Numbered from the stretch's first letter, positions 8,688 to 18,502 are shown. The stretch is 34,720 bases of DNA from an uncultured Bacteroidales bacterium (GCA_946055775.1 CAMGHE010000011.1:1-34720); one strand, 5' to 3'. Numbers and translations are program-made. Notes: generated from the sequence alone by a model not told the origin.

Positions 8688-9653
8688 TTAGAGGATGGTG
8701 CTGCCGTTGGTGATGGCCTGCTCCTTGATGGACGTCTTGCGTGAGCGGAGGGTCCAGAAGTAGGAGCAGAGGGTCAGCAAGTGTATGATGACGAGGATGA
8801 GCCAGGCGTACCATTTGCCGTAGCCCACCTTACTGATGGCCTGTGCTACCTTCATGCGAGGCGCGTCGTAGGAGAAGGTCTGGTTTTCTTTGGAGATAGA
8901 GCCCCATTCGATAACTGGCAGTTTTGCTTTGCCCGACAGTTCTGTCAGTTGTTCAGCGCTCTCTTTGGCCAGTTTGGTGAGGGCGGCCGGCTGCGCCGGC
9001 ATCTGGAAGATGTTCCAACTTTCGAAGACGCCTATGTGCTTGTCCAGAAGCATCCGCGTGCTCGTCTTTATGCTGGTGAAGCGGCCCTTCAGGAGCAGCA
9101 GGCGCTGGTTTCGGTCGAAGGCTTCAATGTTTTTGTTGCTCACGTTGCCCTGATCGTCCAGCAGTTTGGCGTCTTCGCACCATGACCGTAGTCTGTCACC
9201 CAGTTTTTGTCCGGTGCAACTTCTCAGGCCGGTGATGGTGTTGGTGATGGCCCTGTTCTCATTGGCCTCATACTCGGCGATGAGCGTGTCGATAGCCGCT
9301 CTGTCGGCCCGTGCAGCGGCCTGAATCTCGCCCTTTGCCCCCATGATGCAGAGGCTGCGGACGGGGCCGAAGAACGAGGCGCCGGCGGCGATGATGAACA
9401 GCGCTAAGGCCGAGAACTCCACCGTGCGCCACAGTGTAAAGTTGTTGTCCTTGGCTTTGGCCACGCACATCAGGATGAGCAGGGCCCCCAGCAGCAGCGT
9501 CAGGCCCAGCGTGATGAGCAGGCTGGTGCCGATGGTGCCGTCGAAGAAGAACATCATGCCGATGAAGTTGAACACGGCGAAGAGGGTCAGGCCCAGGATG
9601 CTCAGGAAATTGAAGAAGAGCATGCCTTTGGGGGCATTGTTGTCAGATGACAT
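8688..9653 (-). CDS. Multi-pass membrane protein with large soluble loop
   Basis: 321 aa; three N-terminal hydrophobic segments (MLFFNFLSILGLTLFAVFNFIGMMFFF; SLLITLGLTLLLGALLILMCVA; FSALALFIIAAGASFFG) and one C-terminal (KWYAWLILVIIHLLTLCSYFWTL). Confidence 0.75.
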   Translation of the reverse strand: MSSDNNAPKGMLFFNFLSILGLTLFAVFNFIGMMFFFDGTIGTSLLITLGLTLLLGALLILMCVAKAKDNNFTLWRTVEFSALALFIIAAGASFFGPVRSLCIMGAKGEIQAAARADRAAIDTLIAEYEANENRAITNTITGLRSCTGQKLGDRLRSWCEDAKLLDDQGNVSNKNIEAFDRNQRLLLLKGRFTSIKTSTRMLLDKHIGVFESWNIFQMPAQPAALTKLAKESAEQLTELSGKAKLPVIEWGSISKENQTFSYDAPRMKVAQAISKVGYGKWYAWLILVIIHLLTLCSYFWTLRSRKTSIKEQAITNGSTIL

Positions 9654-9713
9654 AAGGGTGCTAAAATTATGTGTTTTGAAATGTTTGTATGAGCATGTCG
9701 TGAAGGGACTCTC

Positions 9714-11753
9714 TTAGGGAATGCTTTGCACGCGGCGCATGTTACAAGTGAAGCCCTGGTCGCGGTCGCGGTTTTTGGCCACGACCTCCAGTTTGCCGTC
9801 TTTGCCTTTTTGGCAGGTGTAGATATAGCGGTCCAATTTGTTGCCACGGTCACTGACGCTCTGGTTAGGCTGAATAATTTGCAGTCGGTTGTTCTGGCGC
9901 GAAACGTTGAGGGTTGCGCGATAGGTTTCGCCCGTACTAATCACTTTGGTCACCATTCTACCTCTGCTGGTTGAATCGAACTGGAAATATATTTTGACAG
10001 GCTTCTTGGTGTTTTCTTCGTAGAGGTCCGTCGTGCTCTCCCAGATGCCGAGCATGGCCTTGGGGTCGTTGACGGCGTCGTCATAGTCGAGCAGTTCGCC
10101 CTTGACCTGCTGCAGGGCGTCGCGTATCTGAATCATCGGTCCTACGGCTCCCGGTATGCGTTTGCCCGTGCGCTGCAGGATGTCGATGATCTGCTGTGGG
10201 CTGAGCGTGCGGTCCACGCTTTTGAGCAACGCCACGGCACCCGTCACGATGGGTGCAGCCTGGCTGGTGCCCTGCATCGAGCAGTAGCCGTTGCCATGGG
10301 CGCAGCCCCACATGTCAACGCCCGGTGCCGAGACGGTTGAGAAGTCGCGGCCGCCATTATGTCCCTCGCGTTCGTAGCCGAAGTTGGAGAAGTCGGCCGG
10401 GCGCAGGTTATGTCCAAGCGCCGACACACGGATGGTGTGATGGTCGCGTTTTGAGTTGTCCATGCCCGCCAGGATGGTTTCGTTGCCCGCGGCCCATACG
10501 ATGACACAGTTGCGCTCTTCAGCCAGACTGAACACATAGTTCCACACCTGTTCGGCGTAGCGTCCGTTCATGTCGCGGCGGATAATCTCCATCTGTTGTT
10601 CGGGCGTGAGTTGCTTCACCTGGTCGCCAAAGTAGGAGCCCATAGAGATGTTGATGACGTCGGCGCCCTTGTAGATGGCGTAGAGGATGCCCTGCATCAT
10701 CATCATGGACGAAGAGGTGTTGGTCAGGCCGTTGGGAGTGACCAACACCCGATCGGAGAACACGCCCACGGGCATCACCTTACATTTCGGGGCTATGCCC
10801 GACATGCCCGCGCCGTTGTTGACTTGTGCCGTGGCCAGAGCGGCCACGTTGGCGCCGTGGCAGCAACCATAGACATACATCTGCAGCAATTGCATGGCCT
10901 GTGCGTTGGGCATGCCCTGTGCCACCATCTGCTGGAGGATGGCCACGGCATTATTGAGCATGTCGCGCGTCAGGCCCACCTGTGCGCTGCGTCGCTCCAC
11001 GTTGAAGGGATAGACCACCTTGCCACGCATCTCGTCGTGGTTCAGGTCGAAGTAGTTGTCCACCACGGCGATGGTCACCTCCTCGCTGCCCTGAGTGATG
11101 TCCCAGGCGTCATACGCCTGTATGGCGTTGAAGTACCAGGCCTTCTCCCTGTCCTGAAAGAAGGGGTCGGAGGGACGCATGCTCTGCTGGAAGCGCTCCT
11201 CCTGGAATAGTTTGAAACTGAAGTCCGACAGTCGCTCCGGCATCTCCTGCATCATGCGGGGCACGCTGCCCTGCGGCACGCTAATCTGCAGCAGATAGGT
11301 CAGTTCGTCGAAGTAGATAATCTGGTAGGCATTGTCCGGATATTCCTCTTTGAAACGCTTGGCGAAGAGGGCAATGGTCTGTTCGCCCTTGTTCTTGTCC
11401 AGGATGACGTTGAGGCGGTCGGGCGCTATTTCGCGTCCCGTCAGCGAGTCTTCCTCCCATTCTTCGGGCGGCGTGATGACGTTGTCCTCGGGGTCGGGCA
11501 GTGGCACGTCGGGGCCGAAGTCTTGCTGCGGCATGGTATCGACGGGTATGCTGTCGTTGATGACGGGGTCAACGAAGGGCAGGTCCTCATAGGGGTTGTC
11601 CTTATCCTTATTGTCGCAACTGCGGGGGAGCATCAGCAGCAGGATGAGCATGCCCAGCAGCATGAGGGTGAATGCCAGGGCGCGGGCCACCATGCTCCAT
11701 GGGCTGTGGCCGGCGGCGCCTTTCTTTTTTTCGTTAAGGGGGAAGGTCTTCAT
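9714..11753 (-). CDS. Membrane-anchored subtilisin-like serine protease (peptidase S8)
   Basis: TM ALAFTLMLLGMLILLLMLPRSC; S8 motifs VTIAVVDNYFDLNHDEM (Asp), YGCCHGANVAALATAQVNNGAGMSGIAPKCKVMPV (His), VIVWAAGNETI (oxyanion Asn), SMQGTSQAAPIVTGAVALL (Ser). Confidence 0.9.
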   Translation of the reverse strand: MKTFPLNEKKKGAAGHSPWSMVARALAFTLMLLGMLILLLMLPRSCDNKDKDNPYEDLPFVDPVINDSIPVDTMPQQDFGPDVPLPDPEDNVITPPEEWEEDSLTGREIAPDRLNVILDKNKGEQTIALFAKRFKEEYPDNAYQIIYFDELTYLLQISVPQGSVPRMMQEMPERLSDFSFKLFQEERFQQSMRPSDPFFQDREKAWYFNAIQAYDAWDITQGSEEVTIAVVDNYFDLNHDEMRGKVVYPFNVERRSAQVGLTRDMLNNAVAILQQMVAQGMPNAQAMQLLQMYVYGCCHGANVAALATAQVNNGAGMSGIAPKCKVMPVGVFSDRVLVTPNGLTNTSSSMMMMQGILYAIYKGADVINISMGSYFGDQVKQLTPEQQMEIIRRDMNGRYAEQVWNYVFSLAEERNCVIVWAAGNETILAGMDNSKRDHHTIRVSALGHNLRPADFSNFGYEREGHNGGRDFSTVSAPGVDMWGCAHGNGYCSMQGTSQAAPIVTGAVALLKSVDRTLSPQQIIDILQRTGKRIPGAVGPMIQIRDALQQVKGELLDYDDAVNDPKAMLGIWESTTDLYEENTKKPVKIYFQFDSTSRGRMVTKVISTGETYRATLNVSRQNNRLQIIQPNQSVSDRGNKLDRYIYTCQKGKDGKLEVVAKNRDRDQGFTCNMRRVQSIP

Positions 11754-11901
11754 GACGGGGAGGTTTTATAAGTGTGTACCTGTCCGCCGCCCTGCCTTCT
11801 GATGCTACGTGGAGGATCTGAGCAGAGCGGCGTCCGGCGACTTGCTATGCCGTTTATGGACGTACCCAAAGGAAAGTAACCCTTGGAGCACGGAAAAACT
11901 G

Positions 11902-14790
11902 CTATACAGCGCAGAGAATTTCTTTCAGTTCGTTGTTGGCCTGCGGGTCGTAGTCTATTTTTGGCGTGGCGGCCACGAACGACAGCAGCACGCATTCTTT
12001 CCATTCAAAGATACCCTGTTCGACAGCCGGCGTGATGGTCTGAGCGTTCTCGCCCAGGTCGCGGAAGAGCAGGCCCAGTTCCTGTTCGCTGTAGTCCTCC
12101 TTGCGGGGTGTCTCCAGATAGTGGAACAGCGGCAGGGAGCGCTTCTCTGCCGTCTGGCGTATGGTATCTATTTCCTCCTTGCTGCGCAGGTGGAAGCCCA
12201 GGTCCACGACGTAGTTGTTGATGATGCTAGCCAGCAGGTCGGCCAGGAACGAGACGTTGGCCGTGCTCAGGTTGACCACGTTGACATAGGGGGCGATGAG
12301 TTGGTCCATGCGTTCGGGCAGCAAGAGTTGGCGTGCCGTGCTCACCACATTCTCCAGGAGCGTGCCCATAACCACGGGGCTGAAGCCGTTGTCGTCCGTC
12401 ATTTCCTGCACCATCTCGGCCGTGGTGACACTCTCGCGCCACAGGTCGAAGACGGCGTCGGCCAGCATGTTGGCATTGGTCTTCTTTTTAGGGTTGGGCT
12501 GGAAGAGCACATGGTAGTCCACGTTGCGGCCGGCCAGATAGTCTTCCGCCTCCTTACGGTCGAAGAAACCGTAGCAGCCGATGAGCACCTTCCAACGCTG
12601 CTCATCGTTGGTGCAGGACGCCAACTGCTTGCCGCAGGTCTTGAGGATGATCTCGTAGTTTTTGAAGTCGTGTGTCTGGCTGATGAGCGTATTGCTGTTT
12701 ATCAGGCTGTGCAGACACTGATAGACCTTCTTCTCCGTAATCTGCAGGCGTTCGATGAGGTGTCCGAAGAAGTAGTTGTCCTCGTTGCAGGTGAAGTCAA
12801 TCTCGCGGCAGATGCGGCATCCCTTGCGCAGGTTTTCCTCGAAGATGGCCTCGGCGTCGTCGCTGTGGTAATACTCGCCCATGATGGCGCGTATCTGCTT
12901 ACATGCCTCCTGCAGTTTTTCGCCGAAGAGCATGTCGCGTCCTTTGGCCATCTGCGGTGCCACGGCCGTCAGTTGCTGCAGCAGGAGCAGCGAGCCATCG
13001 TTGTTCATCGTGGCCGCCGTGTCCCACGACAGGGCCGGGTCGGCGAAGAAGCGGCGAACGATGTCGCAGTTGATGAACGAGCGGCGCAGCGAGGCGTAGA
13101 GGTTGACGTGCTGGCCGTCGATGACCACGTCATTGAGCAGACACTGGTTTTCTTTGCCGCCTTCGGGCGTATAGCCCGCGTAGAGTTTTGAGCCGTCACC
13201 CGAGTCGGAAGAGTATTTGTAGTCGCGCAGCAAGTAGGTGTTCTTGAATGAGTTGCCCGTCTGGTCCCAGTTGTAGAACCATGAGTTGCTCTGTGCCACG
13301 AAACATTCGTCGTGGGCAATCTTCATGAAGCGGTCTGTCCAGCGTTTCGGCAGCATGCCCTCGTCGTTGAGGCTGGCGTTGGTCTTGACCGCCATGTCGA
13401 TGTTGAATTTAGTGGCGATGAAGAAGAAAGGTGAGCCCCCAATCTCCTGAATGTGTCGCGCGCGGCTTTCGGGCGTGGCGCCGACGTATTCGTCCACCCA
13501 GTCGGCCAGGACGTGGGGAATCTCGGTAGCGCCCAGGTTGCAGTTGTCGTGGCAGTAGAGCAGGATGTTGATGGCGAAGTCTTCGTTGTACTTATTAAAG
13601 AGGAAGGCTACCTTGCCGCGCTTGACCAGCTGGTCCAGGTTGTCAGCGATGTCGTCTGCCTTGAGCGAGAGGCGTGCGCGAGCACCGGGGAAGTCGATCA
13701 GGTCGTTGTGCTTGAGGATGTCCTTGGGCACCTCGCCCTGCGGCAGTTTGGCGCGCACGTCTGGTTCCACCATGGTGAAGTCGTAGCGTTGGGTGCTCTC
13801 CAAAAACTCCTCGTCCACCTTAAACACCACCTCGCGGCACACCGCGCTCACCATGGCCTTGTCCAGGCCTTGTACGGTATTGAGGCCACCTGTGGCCGTC
13901 GGGACGAAGGCGTCCGTGGTTTGGGGGCATGTGTTGCCTCGGTCGATAAGGCCCTTGAGACATTCCACGCCCATGATGGTATTGTCGTTGTTGAGCACCG
14001 CCTCGATGGGCAGATACACCTTTGGGGCGAAGTTTAAGCGCTGCAGCACCTGTACGAAACGTTCGAAGAGCGCCGTGAGGTTGGCGTCGTTAAACCACAG
14101 CGGGGCGAAGAGCACCCGCCATTCGGCTACGGGCACGCGGCGTATCACCTGGGCCACGGTGGGCAGGTAGGCCGACTTCCACAGGTTGACACTCTTGGCG
14201 CCGATGTATTTGCGCAGGTAGTGCTGGAGGTCCAAGATATCGTCTTCTATGATAGCCTCCTGCACTACAGGTCGCGAGGCGTAGGTGTCGTATATCTGCT
14301 GTGTGAGCACCTTGACCTCGTCCGTATCGAGCGTTTGGTAGTCGTGGATGTCGTTGAAGTAGCCGTCGGTGAGGATGGCCACCACGTCGGTCACCGAGAG
14401 TACCTTCATGAGCACCGGGTGCTGCGGGTCGTAAAGACCTGGGTTTTTCAGGAACGAGGTGAAGCGCGTCACGACGCCCGTGGCCTCGGTGTTGACTACG
14501 GGCGGGTTGATGCGTTCGATAAAGTTGATTTTCTTGCCGTTGGCCGTGATGGTGAAGGGCTTGCCGTCCTTTTGCAGCACGTTGCTCATCACGTACGACT
14601 TGCCGCGCTGGCTTTCGCCGTAGGCAGCGATGGCGGGAAACTCCTCTTCGGCGGCTGCCATACGGCGCAGGCGGCAGCGTTCCTGTACCAGTTGTGGGAA
14701 GCGCTGTGCATAGTGTTCGGGCTTGTTGGCCTTGATCCACTGCAGCGAGGCGTTGATGTTCTCTATCTGTCGGTTTATCTTGTTGATCAT
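11902..14790 (-). CDS. SrfC-like putative virulence factor, P-loop GTPase
   Basis: P-loop AAYGESQRGKSYVMSN, G3-like NDLIDFPGARARL, about 960-990 aa, directly downstream of a SrfB-like gene. Start could be 14790 (MINKINRQIENINASL) or 14874 (overlaps srfB stop by 8 nt). Confidence 0.75.
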   Translation of the reverse strand: MINKINRQIENINASLQWIKANKPEHYAQRFPQLVQERCRLRRMAAAEEEFPAIAAYGESQRGKSYVMSNVLQKDGKPFTITANGKKINFIERINPPVVNTEATGVVTRFTSFLKNPGLYDPQHPVLMKVLSVTDVVAILTDGYFNDIHDYQTLDTDEVKVLTQQIYDTYASRPVVQEAIIEDDILDLQHYLRKYIGAKSVNLWKSAYLPTVAQVIRRVPVAEWRVLFAPLWFNDANLTALFERFVQVLQRLNFAPKVYLPIEAVLNNDNTIMGVECLKGLIDRGNTCPQTTDAFVPTATGGLNTVQGLDKAMVSAVCREVVFKVDEEFLESTQRYDFTMVEPDVRAKLPQGEVPKDILKHNDLIDFPGARARLSLKADDIADNLDQLVKRGKVAFLFNKYNEDFAINILLYCHDNCNLGATEIPHVLADWVDEYVGATPESRARHIQEIGGSPFFFIATKFNIDMAVKTNASLNDEGMLPKRWTDRFMKIAHDECFVAQSNSWFYNWDQTGNSFKNTYLLRDYKYSSDSGDGSKLYAGYTPEGGKENQCLLNDVVIDGQHVNLYASLRRSFINCDIVRRFFADPALSWDTAATMNNDGSLLLLQQLTAVAPQMAKGRDMLFGEKLQEACKQIRAIMGEYYHSDDAEAIFEENLRKGCRICREIDFTCNEDNYFFGHLIERLQITEKKVYQCLHSLINSNTLISQTHDFKNYEIILKTCGKQLASCTNDEQRWKVLIGCYGFFDRKEAEDYLAGRNVDYHVLFQPNPKKKTNANMLADAVFDLWRESVTTAEMVQEMTDDNGFSPVVMGTLLENVVSTARQLLLPERMDQLIAPYVNVVNLSTANVSFLADLLASIINNYVVDLGFHLRSKEEIDTIRQTAEKRSLPLFHYLETPRKEDYSEQELGLLFRDLGENAQTITPAVEQGIFEWKECVLLSFVAATPKIDYDPQANNELKEILCAV

Positions 14791-14866
14791 GGGGGTGGGG
14801 GTTGTCGCGGTCGATACTATCCTTGTTGTTCTCAGTGTACGCGTGTGGGCGGGGCAGTGTGTGGCG

Positions 14867-17800
14867 TCAGTCATTTAGGCTTTCGCCGATGCCCAGAGTA
14901 AACTCGCCCTTGTCCAGCCAGTAACTGCCGTCGTCGGCGATAGACTGTAGCATGACGGTGACGCTGTCGCGCTTCATCATGTTGCCCTGTTCGTCCGTCA
15001 CCTCTTCCAGGTACAGGCGTTCGCGGTCTTCATGAAACTGTCGCGTCAGCGTCAGGCGCAGGCGCGGTTTGAGCGTGTTGTTGTAGATGGCATAGAGCGG
15101 GCGGGCCTGATAGGCGGCGTCGCAGAGTTGGCGGCAGCCGATGAAGAAGGGTTCGCCCATGAGATCGACGGTGAAGGTTGAGCTGTCGGGGCTAAGCAGC
15201 ACCTCGTTGACGCGTTGCGTCTTGGGATTGTATTTGCCCAGGTAGTTGGCCGTGGGCCGCATCTGCTTGATGACCTCCTTGAAGTCGATGGACATGCCGC
15301 AGAACGACTTTGTCGAGGCCGTGAAGCCCACCATGGCGCCTACGGCCACGACGCTCTTCTGGTCGAAGAAATAGCCCTGGCCGTCGGCGAAGGGATACCA
15401 CGAGCCCACGCGGTAGTCGCTCAGGCGGATCAGACGGTCCGGCGAGAGCGGGTAGTACTTGATGAACAGTTCGGTGATCGTATCGAGCGACGTGGGTCGT
15501 CCGCCCAGCACCAGGATGTCGCAGTGGTAGGCGTGTAGCACCACCGACAGCTGCTTCATCAGCGGCTCGAGCGTGCGGCGCACTTCGTCGGCCACATGCT
15601 GCGGGTCGAAGCGCCATTCCAGTTCTTCAAAGCGGAAACCGAAGTGCTGTTCGAAGCTGTCGAGCAGGTAGTGGGCCGGCTGTATGTCGGCAAAGATGTC
15701 GGCGAAGGTGTAGATGCGCGACGGGCGGTGCAGGCGCAGCAGGTCCAGCAGTTTCTGTGCGATGGGCACAGAAATCTGCGTGTTGAAGTCGCGGCGTGTG
15801 CGGCGGTCGTGCGCCGTCTTGAGGTTAGAGTCGGCATCGAAGAAGTTGATGACCATGTTCGACGCCAGCACGCGCAGGTGGTGCGGGCGGTCGGAGGGCT
15901 CAGCCGCTATGGCCTCGCGCACCTTGCGCTGGTAGTCTTCGGCCGCCAGCGAACCGTCCTTGAGGCAAGGCAGGTCACGCAGTTCGTCGTCCGTCATGGC
16001 CGTCAGACGGGCCTCCAGGGCGCTGCGTACGCAGCCCAGCATGGGGTTGGGGTGGGGGTCGCCCTCGATGACGAAGGTCTGTATGAGCGTGCGCAGGATG
16101 TCATCGCCCGCCAGATAGAAACTGTCCCAGAATTTGGGCACCGGCGTGATGTGGGTGTTGCCCTTTCCGCCATACTCGTAGGCGCATATCATCAGGTCGG
16201 TGGTGCCGGCACCGATATCTACTGAGCCGATGGTCAGGCTCTTGTTCGTGTAGCCCTCCTTGAGCAGGTCCGGGCGCACATGTCCCTTCAAGTCGAAGAA
16301 GCGCTGCACCTCGCCGTCGTAGCGCTGGGCCAGTTCGGCGTAGAGATAGACCAACTGGCAGCACGATGCCTCGTCGTAGCTCCACATGCGCTTCTCCCAG
16401 TCGTAGTCGTTCGTTGCCGTGAGCGATTCGGGCGTGGGCCATACGCTGACCGGCTTGAGCGTGGGGTTGATGTGGCAGAGCACCTTCCATGCGTCGTCGG
16501 CCGCCAGGCGCAGTGTGTGCTGTTCCTGTGCCGGCATGGCCGTCGGGCTGGTCAGGATGACGTTGCGCAGGTAGCGGCGGCAGTCGATGTTGCCGTGCTT
16601 CTTGCGGAACTCGTGGCTGTTCATCTGGCAGACCGCGTGCTGCAGCACCTCGATCATCACGAACGTCATGAGCGACGAGCGTGAGAAGTGGTCGGAGAGA
16701 CCGTTGAGGTCCTCCTCGTCGGTGTAGTGGCCCAGGGCGTCGAAGTGTTCCGACAGACCTTTTATATATATGTTGTTCTCGATGCTCACGTTGGCCGGGT
16801 CGTTCACCGACACCAGCGTCTGCCAGCGACCGTCGAAGGGTCGCGTGTCCCAGAGGTAACGCTTCGGACTAGAGTAGTTGTTGCACGTCTCGCTCTCGCC
16901 CTGCTCCTCGCAGGCGCGGTAGATGAGGCGGTGTGCCTCCTCGCCCACACGCAGGAAACTGTTCCACTGGAACATCGGCAGGTCCTCGCTCTCCGGCTGG
17001 CGTATGGCGCCGCCGAAGTCGGCCTTGCGGAAGGCGATGCGCATGTCGAAGGGCTGCGTATAGAGCAGGTGCGGCTCCGAGAGGTTGCGCAGGCCCAGCA
17101 TCATGGCGCGGGTGAAGTCGCCCTCCTCGAAGAGCACGCCGCAGGTGCGCGAGTTGCCCATGTCGAGCACCAGATCTACTGGTATCTCGTGTGCCGTACC
17201 CTTGTAGAGCTTGATATCTGGAGCAGCCCCCACCTGGCGCAGGAACTGCACGAAGTAGGTGTACCACGCTAGGCGGCGGAAAGGCGTTTCAGAGGCGTCT
17301 GTGGCGTCGTAGCCCAGCAGGTCCAGCACATACTCCGAGTATTGGTTTTGGTCCGGCTGCAGCGACAGGAAGTCCATGATGCCCGTTATGCTGGGGCAGA
17401 GGCCGAAGGTCTGCGGGGCGTTGTCATATTCGTCGAAGAAGGGACGCTGGCCCGAGAAGGGACTGTTCGTCGTTGCAGTGTCGAACACCCATGTGCAGCG
17501 GTAGCGGTTGACCCCCTTGCGTCCGGTGGCGCCGATGCAGTCCATCTTCATGCGGCACCAGCCCTTGGGCAGCGGCATCACCGTGCCGTCCTCCTGTATC
17601 TGGTACATGGGCATCGGCAGCCAGTGGCCCAGCACCAACTCGAAAGCCGACCGCCGCTCGTACGTCCGCTGCTTGTTCTCTACGCGCAGCGACTCGAGCG
17701 CGTTGAAGGCGTAGAGTTGTGACGAGTCGGGCTCGAACGTGCTGAATGTGAACGTCTCCACGCCGTCGCTGATAGCCGGCAGACCAAACTCGTCGTAGGC

Positions 17801-18049
17801 GATGTTGGTCCCCGTGGCATCTGTGCGCAGGGAGCCCGCGTTGATCAGTTCGGAGAAGGGGATGAACACGCCGTCCTCCGTGTGGAAGCAGGCCGCGTCA
17901 AACTGCTTTTCGCCGGTAGCGAAGTTGTCTGTCTCGCAGAACGTGTACTTCAGGATGCGCCCGTGCTCCGACTGCAGGGGCTCGGCGGGATTGAACGTCA
18001 CCTCGGTGGTGATGAACTGTAGGCCAGTGTCGGCAATGAGATGTTCCAT
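14867..18049 (-). CDS. SrfB-like putative virulence factor, actin/HSP70-fold ATPase
   Basis: Likely start MEHLIADTGLQFITTEVTF (cat 18047-18049). ASKHA motifs: phosphate-1 VDLVLDMGNSRTCGVLF, phosphate-2 SVDIGAGTTDLMICAYEYGG, adenosine-like DILVLGGRPTSLDTI. Confidence 0.85.
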   Translation of the reverse strand: MEHLIADTGLQFITTEVTFNPAEPLQSEHGRILKYTFCETDNFATGEKQFDAACFHTEDGVFIPFSELINAGSLRTDATGTNIAYDEFGLPAISDGVETFTFSTFEPDSSQLYAFNALESLRVENKQRTYERRSAFELVLGHWLPMPMYQIQEDGTVMPLPKGWCRMKMDCIGATGRKGVNRYRCTWVFDTATTNSPFSGQRPFFDEYDNAPQTFGLCPSITGIMDFLSLQPDQNQYSEYVLDLLGYDATDASETPFRRLAWYTYFVQFLRQVGAAPDIKLYKGTAHEIPVDLVLDMGNSRTCGVLFEEGDFTRAMMLGLRNLSEPHLLYTQPFDMRIAFRKADFGGAIRQPESEDLPMFQWNSFLRVGEEAHRLIYRACEEQGESETCNNYSSPKRYLWDTRPFDGRWQTLVSVNDPANVSIENNIYIKGLSEHFDALGHYTDEEDLNGLSDHFSRSSLMTFVMIEVLQHAVCQMNSHEFRKKHGNIDCRRYLRNVILTSPTAMPAQEQHTLRLAADDAWKVLCHINPTLKPVSVWPTPESLTATNDYDWEKRMWSYDEASCCQLVYLYAELAQRYDGEVQRFFDLKGHVRPDLLKEGYTNKSLTIGSVDIGAGTTDLMICAYEYGGKGNTHITPVPKFWDSFYLAGDDILRTLIQTFVIEGDPHPNPMLGCVRSALEARLTAMTDDELRDLPCLKDGSLAAEDYQRKVREAIAAEPSDRPHHLRVLASNMVINFFDADSNLKTAHDRRTRRDFNTQISVPIAQKLLDLLRLHRPSRIYTFADIFADIQPAHYLLDSFEQHFGFRFEELEWRFDPQHVADEVRRTLEPLMKQLSVVLHAYHCDILVLGGRPTSLDTITELFIKYYPLSPDRLIRLSDYRVGSWYPFADGQGYFFDQKSVVAVGAMVGFTASTKSFCGMSIDFKEVIKQMRPTANYLGKYNPKTQRVNEVLLSPDSSTFTVDLMGEPFFIGCRQLCDAAYQARPLYAIYNNTLKPRLRLTLTRQFHEDRERLYLEEVTDEQGNMMKRDSVTVMLQSIADDGSYWLDKGEFTLGIGESLND

Positions 18050-18247
18050 AGTATGTGTATGGGCGTTGATGGATATTCGGTTCGTTGGGGTGGGGGCGAC
18101 CACCGTCTTTGTGGCCGCCAGCCGTATTGCCGGGCGTGTCTTACGCTCAGTGGATTTGATGGGTGCCGACCGGTATAGGTAAACCTTGCGGCGCCGTTTT
18201 TGAGCCTCGGGAGCGTCGTGAAACGCGCTTCCTGACTTAGTAATTGG

Positions 18248-18255
18248 CAAAATTA
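18248..18255 (-). promoter_or_regulatory. Candidate Bacteroidota -7 element TAATTTTG upstream of the srfB-like gene
   Basis: Minus-strand TAATTTTG matches TAnnTTTG; no well-spaced -33 TTTG found. Confidence 0.3.
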
Positions 18256-18502
18256 GTAAAAAATCCATACGAAATGCTATGTTCGCCTGCCAAATTTTAG
18301 AAAAGCATTTTTGCGCCCCTAGCGCGAGTGCTCCATCGCCCTTTATCTGTGCGCCCCTCTGCCGGCGCCGGTTCTGCGACACTTTTCGGCTCCTTCTCGG
18401 TGAGGTGGCTCGGACTGGCTATCAAAATGCTGTCTGGTAAAAGTTTTGCGGAGCGGCCCACCCAGGGTGGCGCTCCCTTCGGTCGCTGACCCCGGGCTTG
18501 GA

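Noticed and set aside
11809-13191. 460-aa plus-strand ORF opposite the SrfC-like gene (and similar shadows at 13453..14037, 15596..16225, 5335..6117, 7000..7842)
   Set aside because: Antisense shadow ORFs of well-supported minus-strand CDSs; low-complexity V/A/Q/H/R composition and no motifs.
18050-18382. 111-aa N-terminal extension of the SrfB ORF
   Set aside because: Basic, non-conserved-looking sequence before MEHLIADTGLQ; likely upstream untranslated leader read in frame.
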